Assembly (NCBI RefSeq): GCF_003837805.1
Contig: NZ_RQIT01000008.1
Coordinates: 124,001 to 188,000 of the forward strand
Direction: 5' to 3'
Length of the DNA stretch: 64,000 nucleotides
Origin: Bradyrhizobium sp. RP6
Lineage (GTDB): Bacteria; Pseudomonadota; Alphaproteobacteria; Rhizobiales; Xanthobacteraceae
Shown here: one piece after another, positions 45,175-54,514 of the stretch
Position numbering within the stretch: position 1 is the stretch's first letter
How the letters are laid out: each line of letters begins with the position of its first letter
Program-made: the position numbers and the translations under genes
The notes under the pieces: generated by a model
What the model saw: the letters and a program-made list of their open reading frames with translations, nothing else
What the model was told of the DNA's origin: nothing
Database searches by the model: none

Positions 45175-46456
45175 GGCGCAGGGAGCGACCGCGCTCGCGT
45201 GTGTTGTTGCCGTCGTTGCGTTCGTTCTCTCGCTTCTCGGCGTGACCGGAACCAGCAGTGCGGTCCTGCTCGGCGCGACGGTCGCGTTGCTCGGCTACGC
45301 CATCTCGTGCCAGCATCGCACGGCGATGGCTGTCGATGAGGTGGCTGATGTGTGCAGCAAGGCGGCGCATGGCGATCTCGAAGCGCGCATCATGAGTGAG
45401 CGGCAGGCCGGGCGGATCGGAGCGATCCAGAAATCCGTCAACGACATGCTCGACATCACCGACGCCTTCGTCCGCGAGGCCTCGGCGTCGATGGACTATG
45501 CCAGCCGCGGCAAGTATTTCCGCAAGATCCTCGCGCGGGGTCTGCCCGGCTCGTTCCGCCGCTCGGCGGTCGTCATCAATGCCGGCACCGACTGCCTCGG
45601 CCGCCGCGTTGTGGAGATCGCCGGCCTCGCGCGGGAGTTCGGCACGCATCTCGACGCGGTTGCAGGCGGCCTCATGGGGGCCGCGACCGATCTCGAATCC
45701 GATGCCGGCCAGATGGCGGCGGCGGCGGAGAGGACCAGCCGGCAGACCTCCGGTGTGCTCACTGCGTCCGACCAGGCTTCGCGCAACGTCGCCACCGTCG
45801 CCGGCGCCGCGGAGCAGCTCGCCTCGTCGATCGCCGAGATCAACCGCCAGGTCGCCGGCTCGACCGCGAGCACCGGGCGGGCGGTCAACGAGGCCAATCG
45901 TGCCGGCAGCGAGATCCGCACGCTGGCGGGCGCCGCGATGCAGATCGGCGACGTCGTCAAGCTGATCAGCGAGATCGCCGAGCAGACCAACCTCCTGGCG
46001 CTCAACGCCACGATCGAGGCGGCCCGTGCGGGGGAGGCCGGCCGCGGCTTCGCGGTGGTGGCCTCCGAGGTCAAGAGCCTCGCCAACCAGACCGCCAAGG
46101 CGACGGAGGAGATCAGCGCCAAGGTCGGCGAGATGCAGCAATCGACGACCAATTCGGTTGCGGCCGTCGAGGCGATCGCGCAGACCATCGCCGAGATCAA
46201 CGGCATCACGGCCTCGATTGCCGCCTCGATCGAGCAGCAGGGGGCCGCGACGCGCGAGATCGCCCGCAACGTTCACGAAGCCTCGACCGGCACCTCGCAG
46301 GTCTCCTCCAACGTCACCGGCATCAGCGAAGCCGCCGCCGATACGGGCCGCGTCGCCGGCCGCGTCAACAGCGCCTCCGAACGCGTCCATGGCGAGGTCG
46401 AGACGCTCCGCCGCGAGGTGACGCAGTTCTTGCAGCGACTGACGTCCGCGGCGTAG
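45152..46456 (+). CDS. Methyl-accepting chemotaxis protein (transducer half)
   Basis: 434 residues from an ATG lying 23 bases inside the PAS gene. Two hydrophobic segments at about residues 10-55 form a membrane hairpin with almost no periplasmic loop, so sensing is not external. A HAMP-like stretch follows, then the coiled coil. The signalling tip is EIAEQTNLLALNATIEAARAGEAGRGFAVVASEVKSLANQT. With the PAS gene it makes a two-polypeptide version of Aer. The overlap implies coupled translation and fixed stoichiometry. Confidence 0.92.
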   Translation: MNLCSLSKAQGATALACVVAVVAFVLSLLGVTGTSSAVLLGATVALLGYAISCQHRTAMAVDEVADVCSKAAHGDLEARIMSERQAGRIGAIQKSVNDMLDITDAFVREASASMDYASRGKYFRKILARGLPGSFRRSAVVINAGTDCLGRRVVEIAGLAREFGTHLDAVAGGLMGAATDLESDAGQMAAAAERTSRQTSGVLTASDQASRNVATVAGAAEQLASSIAEINRQVAGSTASTGRAVNEANRAGSEIRTLAGAAMQIGDVVKLISEIAEQTNLLALNATIEAARAGEAGRGFAVVASEVKSLANQTAKATEEISAKVGEMQQSTTNSVAAVEAIAQTIAEINGITASIAASIEQQGAATREIARNVHEASTGTSQVSSNVTGISEAAADTGRVAGRVNSASERVHGEVETLRREVTQFLQRLTSAA

Positions 46457-46470
46457 CGCGCTCTTTCTTT

Positions 46471-46610
46471 CCCTCTCCCCTTGCGGGAGAGGATGGCTCG
46501 CCGCGAAGTGGCGAGACGGGTGAGGGGTCTCTCACCTCACGAACAGCTCTGCAAGCGGAGACATACCCCTCATCCGGCGCTTCGCCACCTTCTTCCGCAA
46601 GGGGAGAAGG
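46471..46610. repeat. Spacer repeat, family F
   Basis: CCCTCTCCCCTTGCGGGAGAG then GGCTCGCCGCGAAGTGGCGAG and GGTGAGGGGTCTCTCAC, followed by CCCCTCATCCGGCGCTTCGCCACC and CCGCAAGGGGAGAAGG. It is a compound of hairpins occupying most of the 275-base gap before the transglutaminase gene. Confidence 0.75.
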
Positions 46611-46731
46611 AAGAAAGGCGTCTGCACTCAGGCGCCCGCACCTTAGCTAGGCACCCTCTGCCCGTTGTTAGTGCTTGATCGCTCCCCCCTCAGGTGTTCT
46701 GCTCAAAAAAGCTGCTGGAGCACCGCACCCC

Positions 46732-49700
46732 GTGTCGATCTACGTCGCATTACACCACGTCACGCACTACAAATACGACCGCCCGATCGACCTTGGCCCG
46801 CAGACCATCCGCCTGCGGCCGGCGCCGCATACGCGCACGCCGGTCCTGAGCTATTCGCTCAAGGTCACGCCCTCCAATCATTTCGTGAACTGGCAGCAGG
46901 ACCCGCAAGGCAACTGGCTGGCGCGTTACGTCTTTCCGGAGAAGACCACCGAGCTGAAATTCGAGGTCGACTTCACGGCGCAGATGACCGTGGTCAATCC
47001 GTTCGACTTCTTCGTCGAGCCCTACGCGGACAGCTTTCCGTTCGAATACCCGAAGGATCTGAAGACCGAGCTTGCGCCTTATCTCGAGACCATCAAGCCC
47101 GATCGCCTGTTCGCCAAATTCCTCGACACGATCCCGCACGAGGCCCCGAACACCGTCAACTTCCTGGTCGAGCTCAATCGCGAGCTCCAGAAGAAGGTCC
47201 GCTACATCATCCGGATGGAGCCGGGCGTGCAGACGCCGGAGGAGACGCTCGCCTCCGGCGCAGGATCCTGCCGCGACTCCGCCTGGCTGCTGATCCAGAC
47301 CTTGCGCCATCTCGGTCTCGCCGCCCGCTTCGTCTCCGGCTATCTCATCCAGATTCGTCCCGACATCGATCCGATCGAGGGACCGCCCGAAGTCGAGAAC
47401 GACTTTACCGATCTGCACGCCTGGGCCGAAGTCTTTCTGCCGGGTGCGGGCTGGATCGGGTTCGACGCGACCTCCGGGATGCTCGCCGGCGAAGGGCACA
47501 TTCCCGTCGCCGCCACGCCGCACTATCGCTCGGCGGCGCCGATCTCGGGCGGTGCCGGCTTTGCCGAGGTCGAATTCGCTTTCGATATGAGCGTGCGGCG
47601 CATCCGCGAGGCGCCGCGCATCACAAAGCCGTTCTCCGACGAATCCTGGGCGCGCCTCAACGACCTCGGCGAGCAGGTCGACGGCGATCTCGCCGCGCAG
47701 GATGTTCGGCTCACCATGGGCGGCGAGCCCACCTTCGTCTCGGTCGACGATCTCGAAGCGGGAGAATGGAACACCGACGCCGTCGGCCCGACCAAGCGCG
47801 CGCTCGGCGACGATCTGATCCGCCGCTTGCGCACGCGCTTCGCGCCGGGAGGGCTGCTGCATTACGGCCAGGGCAAATGGTATCCGGGCGAGAGCCTGCC
47901 GCGCTGGGCCTTCGGCCTGTACTGGCGCAAGGACGGCGTGCCGATCTGGAAGAACGCCGACCTCATTGCCAGGATCGAAAATTCGCGCCGTGCCGAGGTG
48001 AAGGACGCCGAGGCCTTCATGAAAGGCACGGCGGCGCGGCTCGGCCTCGATGCCGGCTACATCATGCCGGCTTATGAGGACACCGCGTACTGGCTGCAGA
48101 AGGAGGCCGAGCTTCCCGTCAACGTCGATCCCTCAGATTCCAAATTAACGGATCCGGAAGCCCGCGCGCGGATGGCGCGGGTGTTCTACGAGGGTCTCAA
48201 CACACCGCGCGGCTTCGTGCTGCCGGTGCAACGCTGGAACGCGCCGCCGCGCTGGCGCAGCGAGCGCTGGCAACTCCGGCGCAATCATCTGTTCCTGGTG
48301 CCGGGCGATTCGCCGCTCGGTTTGCGCCTGCCGATCGGTTCACTCGGTCACGTCCCGCCCAACCAATATCCCTACATCGTCGAGCAGGACCCGATGGAGG
48401 CGCGGGACAAGCTGCCGGTGTTCACGCTCGCCGCGCGTCCGGAATCCCCGCCGCGGGCCGCGCCCGAGCAACTCAACACTTCCGTCCCCGTTCGCACCGC
48501 GATGTCGGTCGAAGTCCGCGACGGCGTGCTCTGTGCGTTCATGCCGCCGGTCGAACGCATCGAGGACTATCTCGAACTGGTCGCCGCGCTCGAAGCCACC
48601 GCGGAGGAAATGCAGCTGCAGGTCCATGTCGAGGGCTATCCGCCGCCGTTCGACCCGCGCATCGAGGTCATCAAGGTGACGCCCGATCCTGGTGTCATCG
48701 AGATCAACGTCCAGCCGGCGAAGAGCTGGCGCGACGCGGTGGAGATCACCTCCGGCCTCTACGAGGATGCAGCGAAAGTGCGGCTTGGCGCCAACCGCTT
48801 CCTGGTCGACGGCCGTCACACCGGCACTGGCGGCGGCAATCACGTCGTGGTCGGCGGTTCGAGCCCACAGGACTCCCCGTTCCTTCGCCGCCCCGATCTC
48901 CTGAAGAGCCTCGTGCTGTACTGGCAGCGGCATCCGTCGCTGTCCTATTTCTTCTCCGGCCTCTTCATTGGCCCGACCAGCCAGGCGCCGCGCATCGACG
49001 AAGCCCGCCACGACAGCATCTATGAGCTCGAGATCGCGCTCTCCCATGTGCCGCCGCCGGGCACCCAGGCGCCGCTGTGGCTGGTCGACCGCCTGTTCCG
49101 GCATCTGCTCGTCGACATCACCGGCAATACCCACCGCGCCGAGATCTGTATCGACAAGCTCTATTCGCCGGAGGCGCCGACCGGGCGGCTCGGCCTCGTC
49201 GAATTCCGCGCGCTCGAAATGCCGCCCGATCCGCGCATGTCGCTGGCGCAGCAACTCCTGATCCGCGCGCTGATCGCAAGATTCTGGCGCGAGCCGCAGG
49301 CCGGCAAGTTCGTGCGCTGGGGCACCGCGCTGCATGATCGCTTCATGCTGCCGCACTTCATCTGGGACGATTTTCTGGAGGTGCTCACCGAGCTGAAGGA
49401 GTTCGGCTACCCGTTCGACCCGGAATGGTATCTGGCCCAGCTCGAATTCCGCTTCCCCGCCTTCGGCCGCGTCCACCATGGCGGCGTGACGCTGGAGCTG
49501 CGTCAGGCGCTGGAGCCCTGGCATGTGCTCGGCGAGGAGGGTTCGGCCGGCGGTACCGTGCGCTATGTCGACTCGTCGGTCGAGCGGCTCCAGGTCAAGG
49601 CCGAAGGCTTCGTCGAGGGCCGTCACATCGTCTCCTGCAACGGCCGCCGCCTGCCGATGACCCTCACGGGCCGCTCGACCGAAGCGGTGGCCGGCGTCCG

Positions 49701-50001
49701 CTTCAAGGCCTGGCAGCCGGCCTCCGGCCTGCACCCGACCATCCCCGTTCACGCGCCCCTGACCTTCGATCTGATTGACACCTGGAACGGCCGCTCGCTC
49801 GGCGGCTGCGTCTATCACGTCGCCCATCCCGGCGGGCGCAGCTACGACACCAAGCCGGTCAACACCTACGAGGCCGAGGCGCGGCGGCTGGCGCGCTTCC
49901 AGGACCACGGCCACACCCCGGGTCCGATGCAGCCGCCGCCTGAGGAACGCACAAATGAGTTTCCGCTGACCCTCGACTTGCGGACCCCGCTCCTGCAATG
50001 A
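46732..50001 (+). CDS. Transglutaminase-like protein with DUF2126 domain
   Basis: 1089 residues from the GTG (family N-terminus SIYVALHHVTHYKYDRP); an in-frame ATG 57 bases upstream has no similarity. Transglutaminase N-domain at about 1-100. Catalytic core with Cys 180 (GAGSCRDSAWL), His 229 (FTDLHAWAEVF) and Asp 245 (GFDATSGM). The remaining 800 residues are DUF2126: DVRLTMGGEPTFVSVDD, HYGQGKWYPGESLPRWAFG and VDGRHTGTGGGNHVVVGG. Cytosolic, no signal peptide. It heads an operon with an ATP-grasp/alpha-E fusion and a second transglutaminase, a group predicted by others to make or attach a peptide-like tag. Confidence 0.93.
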   Translation: MSIYVALHHVTHYKYDRPIDLGPQTIRLRPAPHTRTPVLSYSLKVTPSNHFVNWQQDPQGNWLARYVFPEKTTELKFEVDFTAQMTVVNPFDFFVEPYADSFPFEYPKDLKTELAPYLETIKPDRLFAKFLDTIPHEAPNTVNFLVELNRELQKKVRYIIRMEPGVQTPEETLASGAGSCRDSAWLLIQTLRHLGLAARFVSGYLIQIRPDIDPIEGPPEVENDFTDLHAWAEVFLPGAGWIGFDATSGMLAGEGHIPVAATPHYRSAAPISGGAGFAEVEFAFDMSVRRIREAPRITKPFSDESWARLNDLGEQVDGDLAAQDVRLTMGGEPTFVSVDDLEAGEWNTDAVGPTKRALGDDLIRRLRTRFAPGGLLHYGQGKWYPGESLPRWAFGLYWRKDGVPIWKNADLIARIENSRRAEVKDAEAFMKGTAARLGLDAGYIMPAYEDTAYWLQKEAELPVNVDPSDSKLTDPEARARMARVFYEGLNTPRGFVLPVQRWNAPPRWRSERWQLRRNHLFLVPGDSPLGLRLPIGSLGHVPPNQYPYIVEQDPMEARDKLPVFTLAARPESPPRAAPEQLNTSVPVRTAMSVEVRDGVLCAFMPPVERIEDYLELVAALEATAEEMQLQVHVEGYPPPFDPRIEVIKVTPDPGVIEINVQPAKSWRDAVEITSGLYEDAAKVRLGANRFLVDGRHTGTGGGNHVVVGGSSPQDSPFLRRPDLLKSLVLYWQRHPSLSYFFSGLFIGPTSQAPRIDEARHDSIYELEIALSHVPPPGTQAPLWLVDRLFRHLLVDITGNTHRAEICIDKLYSPEAPTGRLGLVEFRALEMPPDPRMSLAQQLLIRALIARFWREPQAGKFVRWGTALHDRFMLPHFIWDDFLEVLTELKEFGYPFDPEWYLAQLEFRFPAFGRVHHGGVTLELRQALEPWHVLGEEGSAGGTVRYVDSSVERLQVKAEGFVEGRHIVSCNGRRLPMTLTGRSTEAVAGVRFKAWQPASGLHPTIPVHAPLTFDLIDTWNGRSLGGCVYHVAHPGGRSYDTKPVNTYEAEARRLARFQDHGHTPGPMQPPPEERTNEFPLTLDLRTPLLQ

Positions 50002-50028
50002 GTATGATGCGGGGGCAGGGAGACGCGC

Positions 50029-52554
50029 ATGGGCGAGGGCGCAGCCGAACAGGACGACAAGGCGGGGAAGACGCAAGGCCAGCGTGAAGGCCAGCGCCGC
50101 CTCGCGCAATGGGTCCGCGACTATAGAAGGCTGCCCGGTATCCCCGACGAGTTCTTAGGACCGGACGGCGCCCCGCGCGCGGTCTGGAGCCGCTTCTTCG
50201 ACGCTTTCGGCGCGCTGGCGCCCGATGAGATCGAACGGCGATTCGGCATGGCCGACCGTCATCTGCGCGAGGCCGGCGTCACCTACCGCGCGCCGGGCGA
50301 CGCCGCCGACCGGCCGTGGTCGATCAGCCATCTGCCGCTCTTGATCGACGAGGCCGACTGGCGGCAGCTCTGCGCCGGCATCACCCAGCGCGCCGAGCTG
50401 CTGGAGTGCGTGCTGCGCGACATCTATGGCGAGGGCCGGCTCGTCGCGGAAGGTGCCCTGCCGGCGGCCGCGATCGCCGGCAGCCCCGAATATCTTCGTC
50501 CCGTCTGCGGCGTGCCGCCGCCCGGCGGGCGCTATCTCTCGCTCTATGCCGCCGATGTCGGCCGCGGCCCCGACGGCCGCTGGTGGGTGGTCGGCGACCG
50601 CACTCAGGCGCCATCGGGCGCGGGCTACGCGCTGGAGAACCGCCTGGTGCTCTCGCGTGCCTTCTCCGACCTCTACAAGTCGATGAACGTGCCGCGCGTC
50701 GCGCCGTTCTTCGAGGCGTTCCGCGACTCGCTTCGTGCGCGCGCCGACCGCGACGAGCCCAGGATCGGCGTGCTCACCCCCGGCAGCTTCAGCGAGACCT
50801 ATTTCGAGCATGCGACTCTGGCGCGGTATCTCGGCTTTCTGCTGGTCGAGGGCGACGACCTCGCGGTCAGCGACAACCGTGTCCACATCCGCACCGTTGC
50901 TGGCCTGAAGCGGTTAGATGTGCTGTTGCGCCGGGTCGATTCCAACTCGCTCGATCCGCTCGAGCTCGATGCCTCCTCGCGGCTCGGGGTCCCCGGCCTG
51001 ATCGACGTGCTGCGCAAGGACGGCGTCGTCGTCGCCAACATGCCGGGCTCGGGCGTCCTGGAGGCGCGCGCGCTGCTCGGCTTCCTGCCGGCGCTCAGCC
51101 GCCGCCTGCTCGGCGAAGACCTGAAGATGCCGCATATCGCGACCTGGTGGTGCGGCCAGCGCGCGGCGCGCGACGAGATGCTGGCGCGGCTCGACGAGGT
51201 CGCGATCGAAGGCGCCTACCGGCGCGGTGTGCCCGGTATCGACAGCAACGGTCCGGTGCTCGCGAGCGAGCTGGATGCCGCCGACCGCCAGCGCCTGGTC
51301 GAAGCCATCACCGCGCGCGGCATGGACTATGTCGGCCAGGAAGTGGTGCGGCTCTCGACCATGCCGGTGTGGGAGCACGGGCAGCTCACGCCGCGTCCCT
51401 TCGTGCTGCGCGTGTTCGCGGCCGCCACGCCCGACGGTTGGGCCATCATGCCCGGCGGGTTCTGCCGGATCGCCGAGCAGCCCGATGCGCGCGCTGTGTC
51501 GATGGGCGACGGCGCGCGCGCCGCCGACGTCTGGGTGGTCTCCGACAAGCAGGTCGCGACCGCGACGCTGCTGCCGGCGACCGACAAGGTGCGCATCCGC
51601 CGTATCGCCGGCGTGCTGCCGAGCCGCGCCGCCGACAATCTGTTCTGGCTCGGCCGCTACCTCGAACGCGCCGAGGCGACGCTGCGGCTGGTGCGCGCGT
51701 TGGGCTCGCCGAGCGGACCCAACAAGGGGACCGCGGCCTCGCTGCAATCGGCCGAACGCATCCAGCGCCTGCTGGTGGCCTGGGGCGCGATCTCGCAGAC
51801 TTCGCGGGCGGCTCCCGGGCGCATCACCGCCGAAGCGTTGCAGAGCGCGGAGCGTTTCGGCTCGGCACTGTCGCTCGTGCGCGCGGCACAGCGCACGGCA
51901 ACCTCCTTGCGCGAGCGCCTGTCGCCCGACGCCTGGCAGGTGATCACCGAGATGGCCGAGCGCCTCGCCATCGAGGTGGAGGACGACGACAGCGTGCTGA
52001 GCGCCGCGGAGCTGACCTTGCAGGAGCTGGCGAGCTTCGCAGGGCTCGCGCAGGAGAACATGAACCGTGCCGCCGGCTGGCGCTTCCTCGACATCGGACG
52101 CCGCACTGAACGCGCCATCAACACCACGCGCTTCACGCGCCAGTTCGCCTATGACGAGGCCGGCGACGAGGAACTCGACATCCTGCTGACGCTGGTGGAT
52201 TGCCAGATCACCTACCGCTCGCGCTATCTGCTGGCGCCGATCCTGGCCCCGGTACGCGACCTCGCCGTGCTCGATCCCTTTAATCCGCGCTCCGTAGCGT
52301 TCCAGGTGGCGACGCTGAACGAGCATATTGCCGCGCTGCCGAGCCTGAAGGAGCACGGCCTGATCGAGAAGCCGCAGCGGCTCGCGGTGGCCTTGCAGGC
52401 GATGCTCGCGACCGCGGAGGCCGAGAAGCTCGAGGTCAAGACCCTGTTCGCGCTGGAGCAGGATCTGCTCAGCCTAGCCGACGCGATCGGGCAGCACTAC
52501 TTCCCGCACGGCCCCAATGCCAGCCGGCCGGAAAAGCTGACGGGGCTGGCGTGA
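50029..52554 (+). CDS. Circularly permuted ATP-grasp fused to alpha-E domain
   Basis: 841 residues, start ATG 27 bases after the upstream stop with AGGGAGACGC. An N-terminal linker is followed by the permuted ATP-grasp (DUF404/407): RAELLECVLRDIYGEGRLV, then PGGRYLSLYAADVGRGPDGRWWVVGDRTQAPSGAGYALENR, GVLTPGSFSETYFEH and MPVWEHGQLTPRPFVLRVF. From about residue 528 the all-helical alpha-E (DUF403) begins: GVLPSRAADNLFWLGRYLERAEATLRLVRAL. In many bacteria these are separate genes; here they form one chain. Expected activity is ATP-dependent amide ligation. The next gene overlaps its stop (GTGA). Confidence 0.93.
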   Translation: MGEGAAEQDDKAGKTQGQREGQRRLAQWVRDYRRLPGIPDEFLGPDGAPRAVWSRFFDAFGALAPDEIERRFGMADRHLREAGVTYRAPGDAADRPWSISHLPLLIDEADWRQLCAGITQRAELLECVLRDIYGEGRLVAEGALPAAAIAGSPEYLRPVCGVPPPGGRYLSLYAADVGRGPDGRWWVVGDRTQAPSGAGYALENRLVLSRAFSDLYKSMNVPRVAPFFEAFRDSLRARADRDEPRIGVLTPGSFSETYFEHATLARYLGFLLVEGDDLAVSDNRVHIRTVAGLKRLDVLLRRVDSNSLDPLELDASSRLGVPGLIDVLRKDGVVVANMPGSGVLEARALLGFLPALSRRLLGEDLKMPHIATWWCGQRAARDEMLARLDEVAIEGAYRRGVPGIDSNGPVLASELDAADRQRLVEAITARGMDYVGQEVVRLSTMPVWEHGQLTPRPFVLRVFAAATPDGWAIMPGGFCRIAEQPDARAVSMGDGARAADVWVVSDKQVATATLLPATDKVRIRRIAGVLPSRAADNLFWLGRYLERAEATLRLVRALGSPSGPNKGTAASLQSAERIQRLLVAWGAISQTSRAAPGRITAEALQSAERFGSALSLVRAAQRTATSLRERLSPDAWQVITEMAERLAIEVEDDDSVLSAAELTLQELASFAGLAQENMNRAAGWRFLDIGRRTERAINTTRFTRQFAYDEAGDEELDILLTLVDCQITYRSRYLLAPILAPVRDLAVLDPFNPRSVAFQVATLNEHIAALPSLKEHGLIEKPQRLAVALQAMLATAEAEKLEVKTLFALEQDLLSLADAIGQHYFPHGPNASRPEKLTGLA

Positions 52555-53429
52555 TCTACGACATCCGTCACGTCACCACCTACGAATACGAAAATCCCGT
52601 CAGCTTCGCCCGCTGCACCCTGCGGCTGGAGCCGAGAAGCGGCGGCGGCCAGGAGCTGATCTCGCACCATCTCGAGATTCATCCGCGGCCGGCCGAGCGC
52701 AATGTGCGGCGCGACTTCTTCGGCACGCTCACCGAGAGCGTCGTGATCGAAGCCGCGCACCGCAATCTACGCATCGACTCGCGCTCGCGCGTCTCGGTGT
52801 CGCGCCGGCCGCCGGCACGCGACGCGTCGAGTCCGTCCTGGGATAGCATCCGCGAGATCGCGTTCGAAGCAACCAGCCTCGGGCCGTCCTCGCCGGTCGG
52901 TTATGTCTTTGCCAGCCCACTGGTGCCGGTGCTGCGCCCCGTCAGCGCCTACGCGGCAGACAGCTTTGCGCCGGGGACGGGTATCCTCACCGGCGCCGTC
53001 GACCTGATGCGACGCATTCGCAGCGAATTCCGCTACGATCCCAAGGCGACCGTGATCTCGACGCCGCTCGACGAAGTCTTCGACAAGCGGCACGGCGTCT
53101 GCCAGGACTTCGCCCATGTGATGATCGCAGGGCTGCGCGGGCTCGGCCTGCCCGCGGCCTATGTCAGCGGATATCTGCGCACCATTCCGCCGCCGGGCCA
53201 GTCGCGCCTGCAAGGCACCGACGCCACCCATGCCTGGGTCTCGCTGTGGTGCGGGTCGAAGCTCGGCTGGGTCGATTTCGACCCGACCAATGATCTCTTG
53301 ATCGGCAACGACCATATCGTGCTTGCGGTCGGGCGCGACTTTTCCGACGTCTCGCCGGTCGACGGCGTCATCGTCGGCTCGCCCAAGCAGAAGCTCGGCG
53401 TCGCCGTCGACGTGCTGCAGGTGGAGTAG
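52551..53429 (+). CDS. Small transglutaminase-like protein
   Basis: 292 residues from a GTG overlapping the ATP-grasp stop. Transglutaminase N-domain (YDIRHVTTYEYENPVSFARCTLRLEP) and core with Cys 184 (HGVCQDFAHVMIAGLRGLGL), His 227 (DATHAWVSLW) and Asp 244 (VDFDPTND). Intact triad. Likely a cysteine peptidase or amide-transferring enzyme acting with the ATP-grasp/alpha-E ligase. It has no signal peptide, so it acts in the cytosol. Confidence 0.93.
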   Translation: MIYDIRHVTTYEYENPVSFARCTLRLEPRSGGGQELISHHLEIHPRPAERNVRRDFFGTLTESVVIEAAHRNLRIDSRSRVSVSRRPPARDASSPSWDSIREIAFEATSLGPSSPVGYVFASPLVPVLRPVSAYAADSFAPGTGILTGAVDLMRRIRSEFRYDPKATVISTPLDEVFDKRHGVCQDFAHVMIAGLRGLGLPAAYVSGYLRTIPPPGQSRLQGTDATHAWVSLWCGSKLGWVDFDPTNDLLIGNDHIVLAVGRDFSDVSPVDGVIVGSPKQKLGVAVDVLQVE

Positions 53430-53667
53430 GGCGGGTACTCAAAAGCGTCGGCTTACCAGCAAGGCGGAGGTCTCGGGAAAACAGGAACAATGCTCGATTG
53501 CCTATAGCAAGGAGCGACCGGACCAAACCTCGCGCAGATTTGGTTGCCGCCCCTCAGCCATCTCACGCTGATGCTGCAAGACAACGAATGCTGCCGTCAT
53601 CCTGCTGGGCGGGAATACCAAGCACGCGCGTGGCGAGAGAGCCGAACAAGGTGCCGAAAGAGGAAGA

Positions 53668-53683
53668 ACCGCCTTTCGGCGGT
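53668..53683. terminator. Hairpin between convergent genes
   Basis: ACCGCC TTTC GGCGGT with flanking GGAAGA / TCCTCC. It lies just past the end of the minus-strand PRC-barrel gene and downstream of the transglutaminase operon, and could act in both directions. The rest of 53430-53694 shows no gene. Confidence 0.5.
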
Positions 53684-53694
53684 CCTCCCTGGCG

Positions 53695-54054
53695 TTAGAT
53701 AAAAGTGCTCTCGTAGTACTTGTTGACTCGGCTCTCGCTCTGGTCCGACCAGCTCCAACTGCCTTCGTCAGTGTACTTTGGTGCCGCCTTTAGCCGGTCT
53801 TCTGTGATGTTCGTCAGGTAACCGCCGAGGCTCTCGTCATACCTCAGCGATTGCCAAGGCAGGGGATAGTAGTCGTCTCCTATCCCTAAGAAGCCGCCGA
53901 AACTTAAAACTGCGTACTTCACTTGGCCGCTTCTTTTGTCGATCATAACGCGATCAATACTGCCGATCTCTCGCCGATCGGCGCCGTAGACAGCTGTGCC
54001 CTCAACCTTATCACTGCCGATTAGGCTGCTCGTTTCACGATCCTGCATTCCCAT
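53695..54054 (-). CDS. PRC-barrel domain protein
   Basis: 119 residues from the ATG after GGAGGGTTAAA. A single PRC-barrel: SSLIGSDKVEGTAVYGADRREIGSIDRVMIDKRSGQVKYAVLSFGGFLGIGDDYYPLPWQSL. A polar tail with SWSWSDQSESRVNKYYES follows. Rhizobial proteins of this type are often stress-induced and have no enzymatic role. Base composition is lower in GC than the operons on either side. Confidence 0.9.
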   Translation of the reverse strand: MGMQDRETSSLIGSDKVEGTAVYGADRREIGSIDRVMIDKRSGQVKYAVLSFGGFLGIGDDYYPLPWQSLRYDESLGGYLTNITEDRLKAAPKYTDEGSWSWSDQSESRVNKYYESTFI

Positions 54055-54233
54055 TTTAACCCTCCGAATTAGGAGTTCGAATGAGCCATGCCGCGTCTTC
54101 AGCGGCACTTACGAAACGGGATAAAGAGGCAAGGGTTTCTGTAAAAAAGATCCTGTGACCGCCTTTTAATGTTCCTGCGAAACAAGCAGCCCGCCCGAGG
54201 CGTTGCACTCTTTATTCCATTGAGAGCACAGCG

Positions 54234-54449
54234 ATGGACTACAACCACCTTCAAGACGAGCTGCGACGAATCGAAAACGATGTGGTTGTAGGTGAGCGTC
54301 GCTTGGCCGAACTTGAAGCGACGGTCGCGGAGATGAAAAGAGAGAAGCTAGATTTCACTGAGAGGGAAGTCGAGCTGGAAGCCATGCGCGAGAGCCAGCG
54401 GCTGCGACAGCAAGAGCGGCTTCGTATCCTTTCGCTGCTGCAACGCTAA
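54234..54449 (+). CDS. Small coiled-coil hypothetical protein
   Basis: 71 residues. Continuous heptad-like charge pattern from MDYNHLQDELRRIENDVVVGERRLAELEATVAEMKREK through to ELEAMRESQRLRQQERLRILSLLQR, so a single long helix or coiled-coil is expected. No family recognised. Its frame is confirmed by the clean ATG, the hairpin 35 bases after the stop and the absence of any competing frame. Divergent from the PRC-barrel gene with 179 bases between. Confidence 0.65.
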   Translation: MDYNHLQDELRRIENDVVVGERRLAELEATVAEMKREKLDFTEREVELEAMRESQRLRQQERLRILSLLQR

Positions 54450-54484
54450 TCGCGTCAACGCGAGACTGCTCCCTGAACGAAATA

Positions 54485-54514
54485 GGCCGCAGCATTCGCA
54501 AAAATGCTGCGGCC
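54485..54514 (+). terminator. Perfect 12-bp stem-loop after the small coiled-coil gene
   Basis: GGCCGCAGCATT and AATGCTGCGGCC pair perfectly around a 6-base loop (CGCAAA). There is no T-run, only CTCAAAAG after it, so termination efficiency is uncertain. Confidence 0.6.

Noticed and set aside
45150..45175. Frameshift between PAS and chemoreceptor parts
   Set aside because: Both genes have plausible own starts and complete domains, and no in-frame restoration was apparent. I treat it as a natural overlap, although a sequencing error is not excluded.
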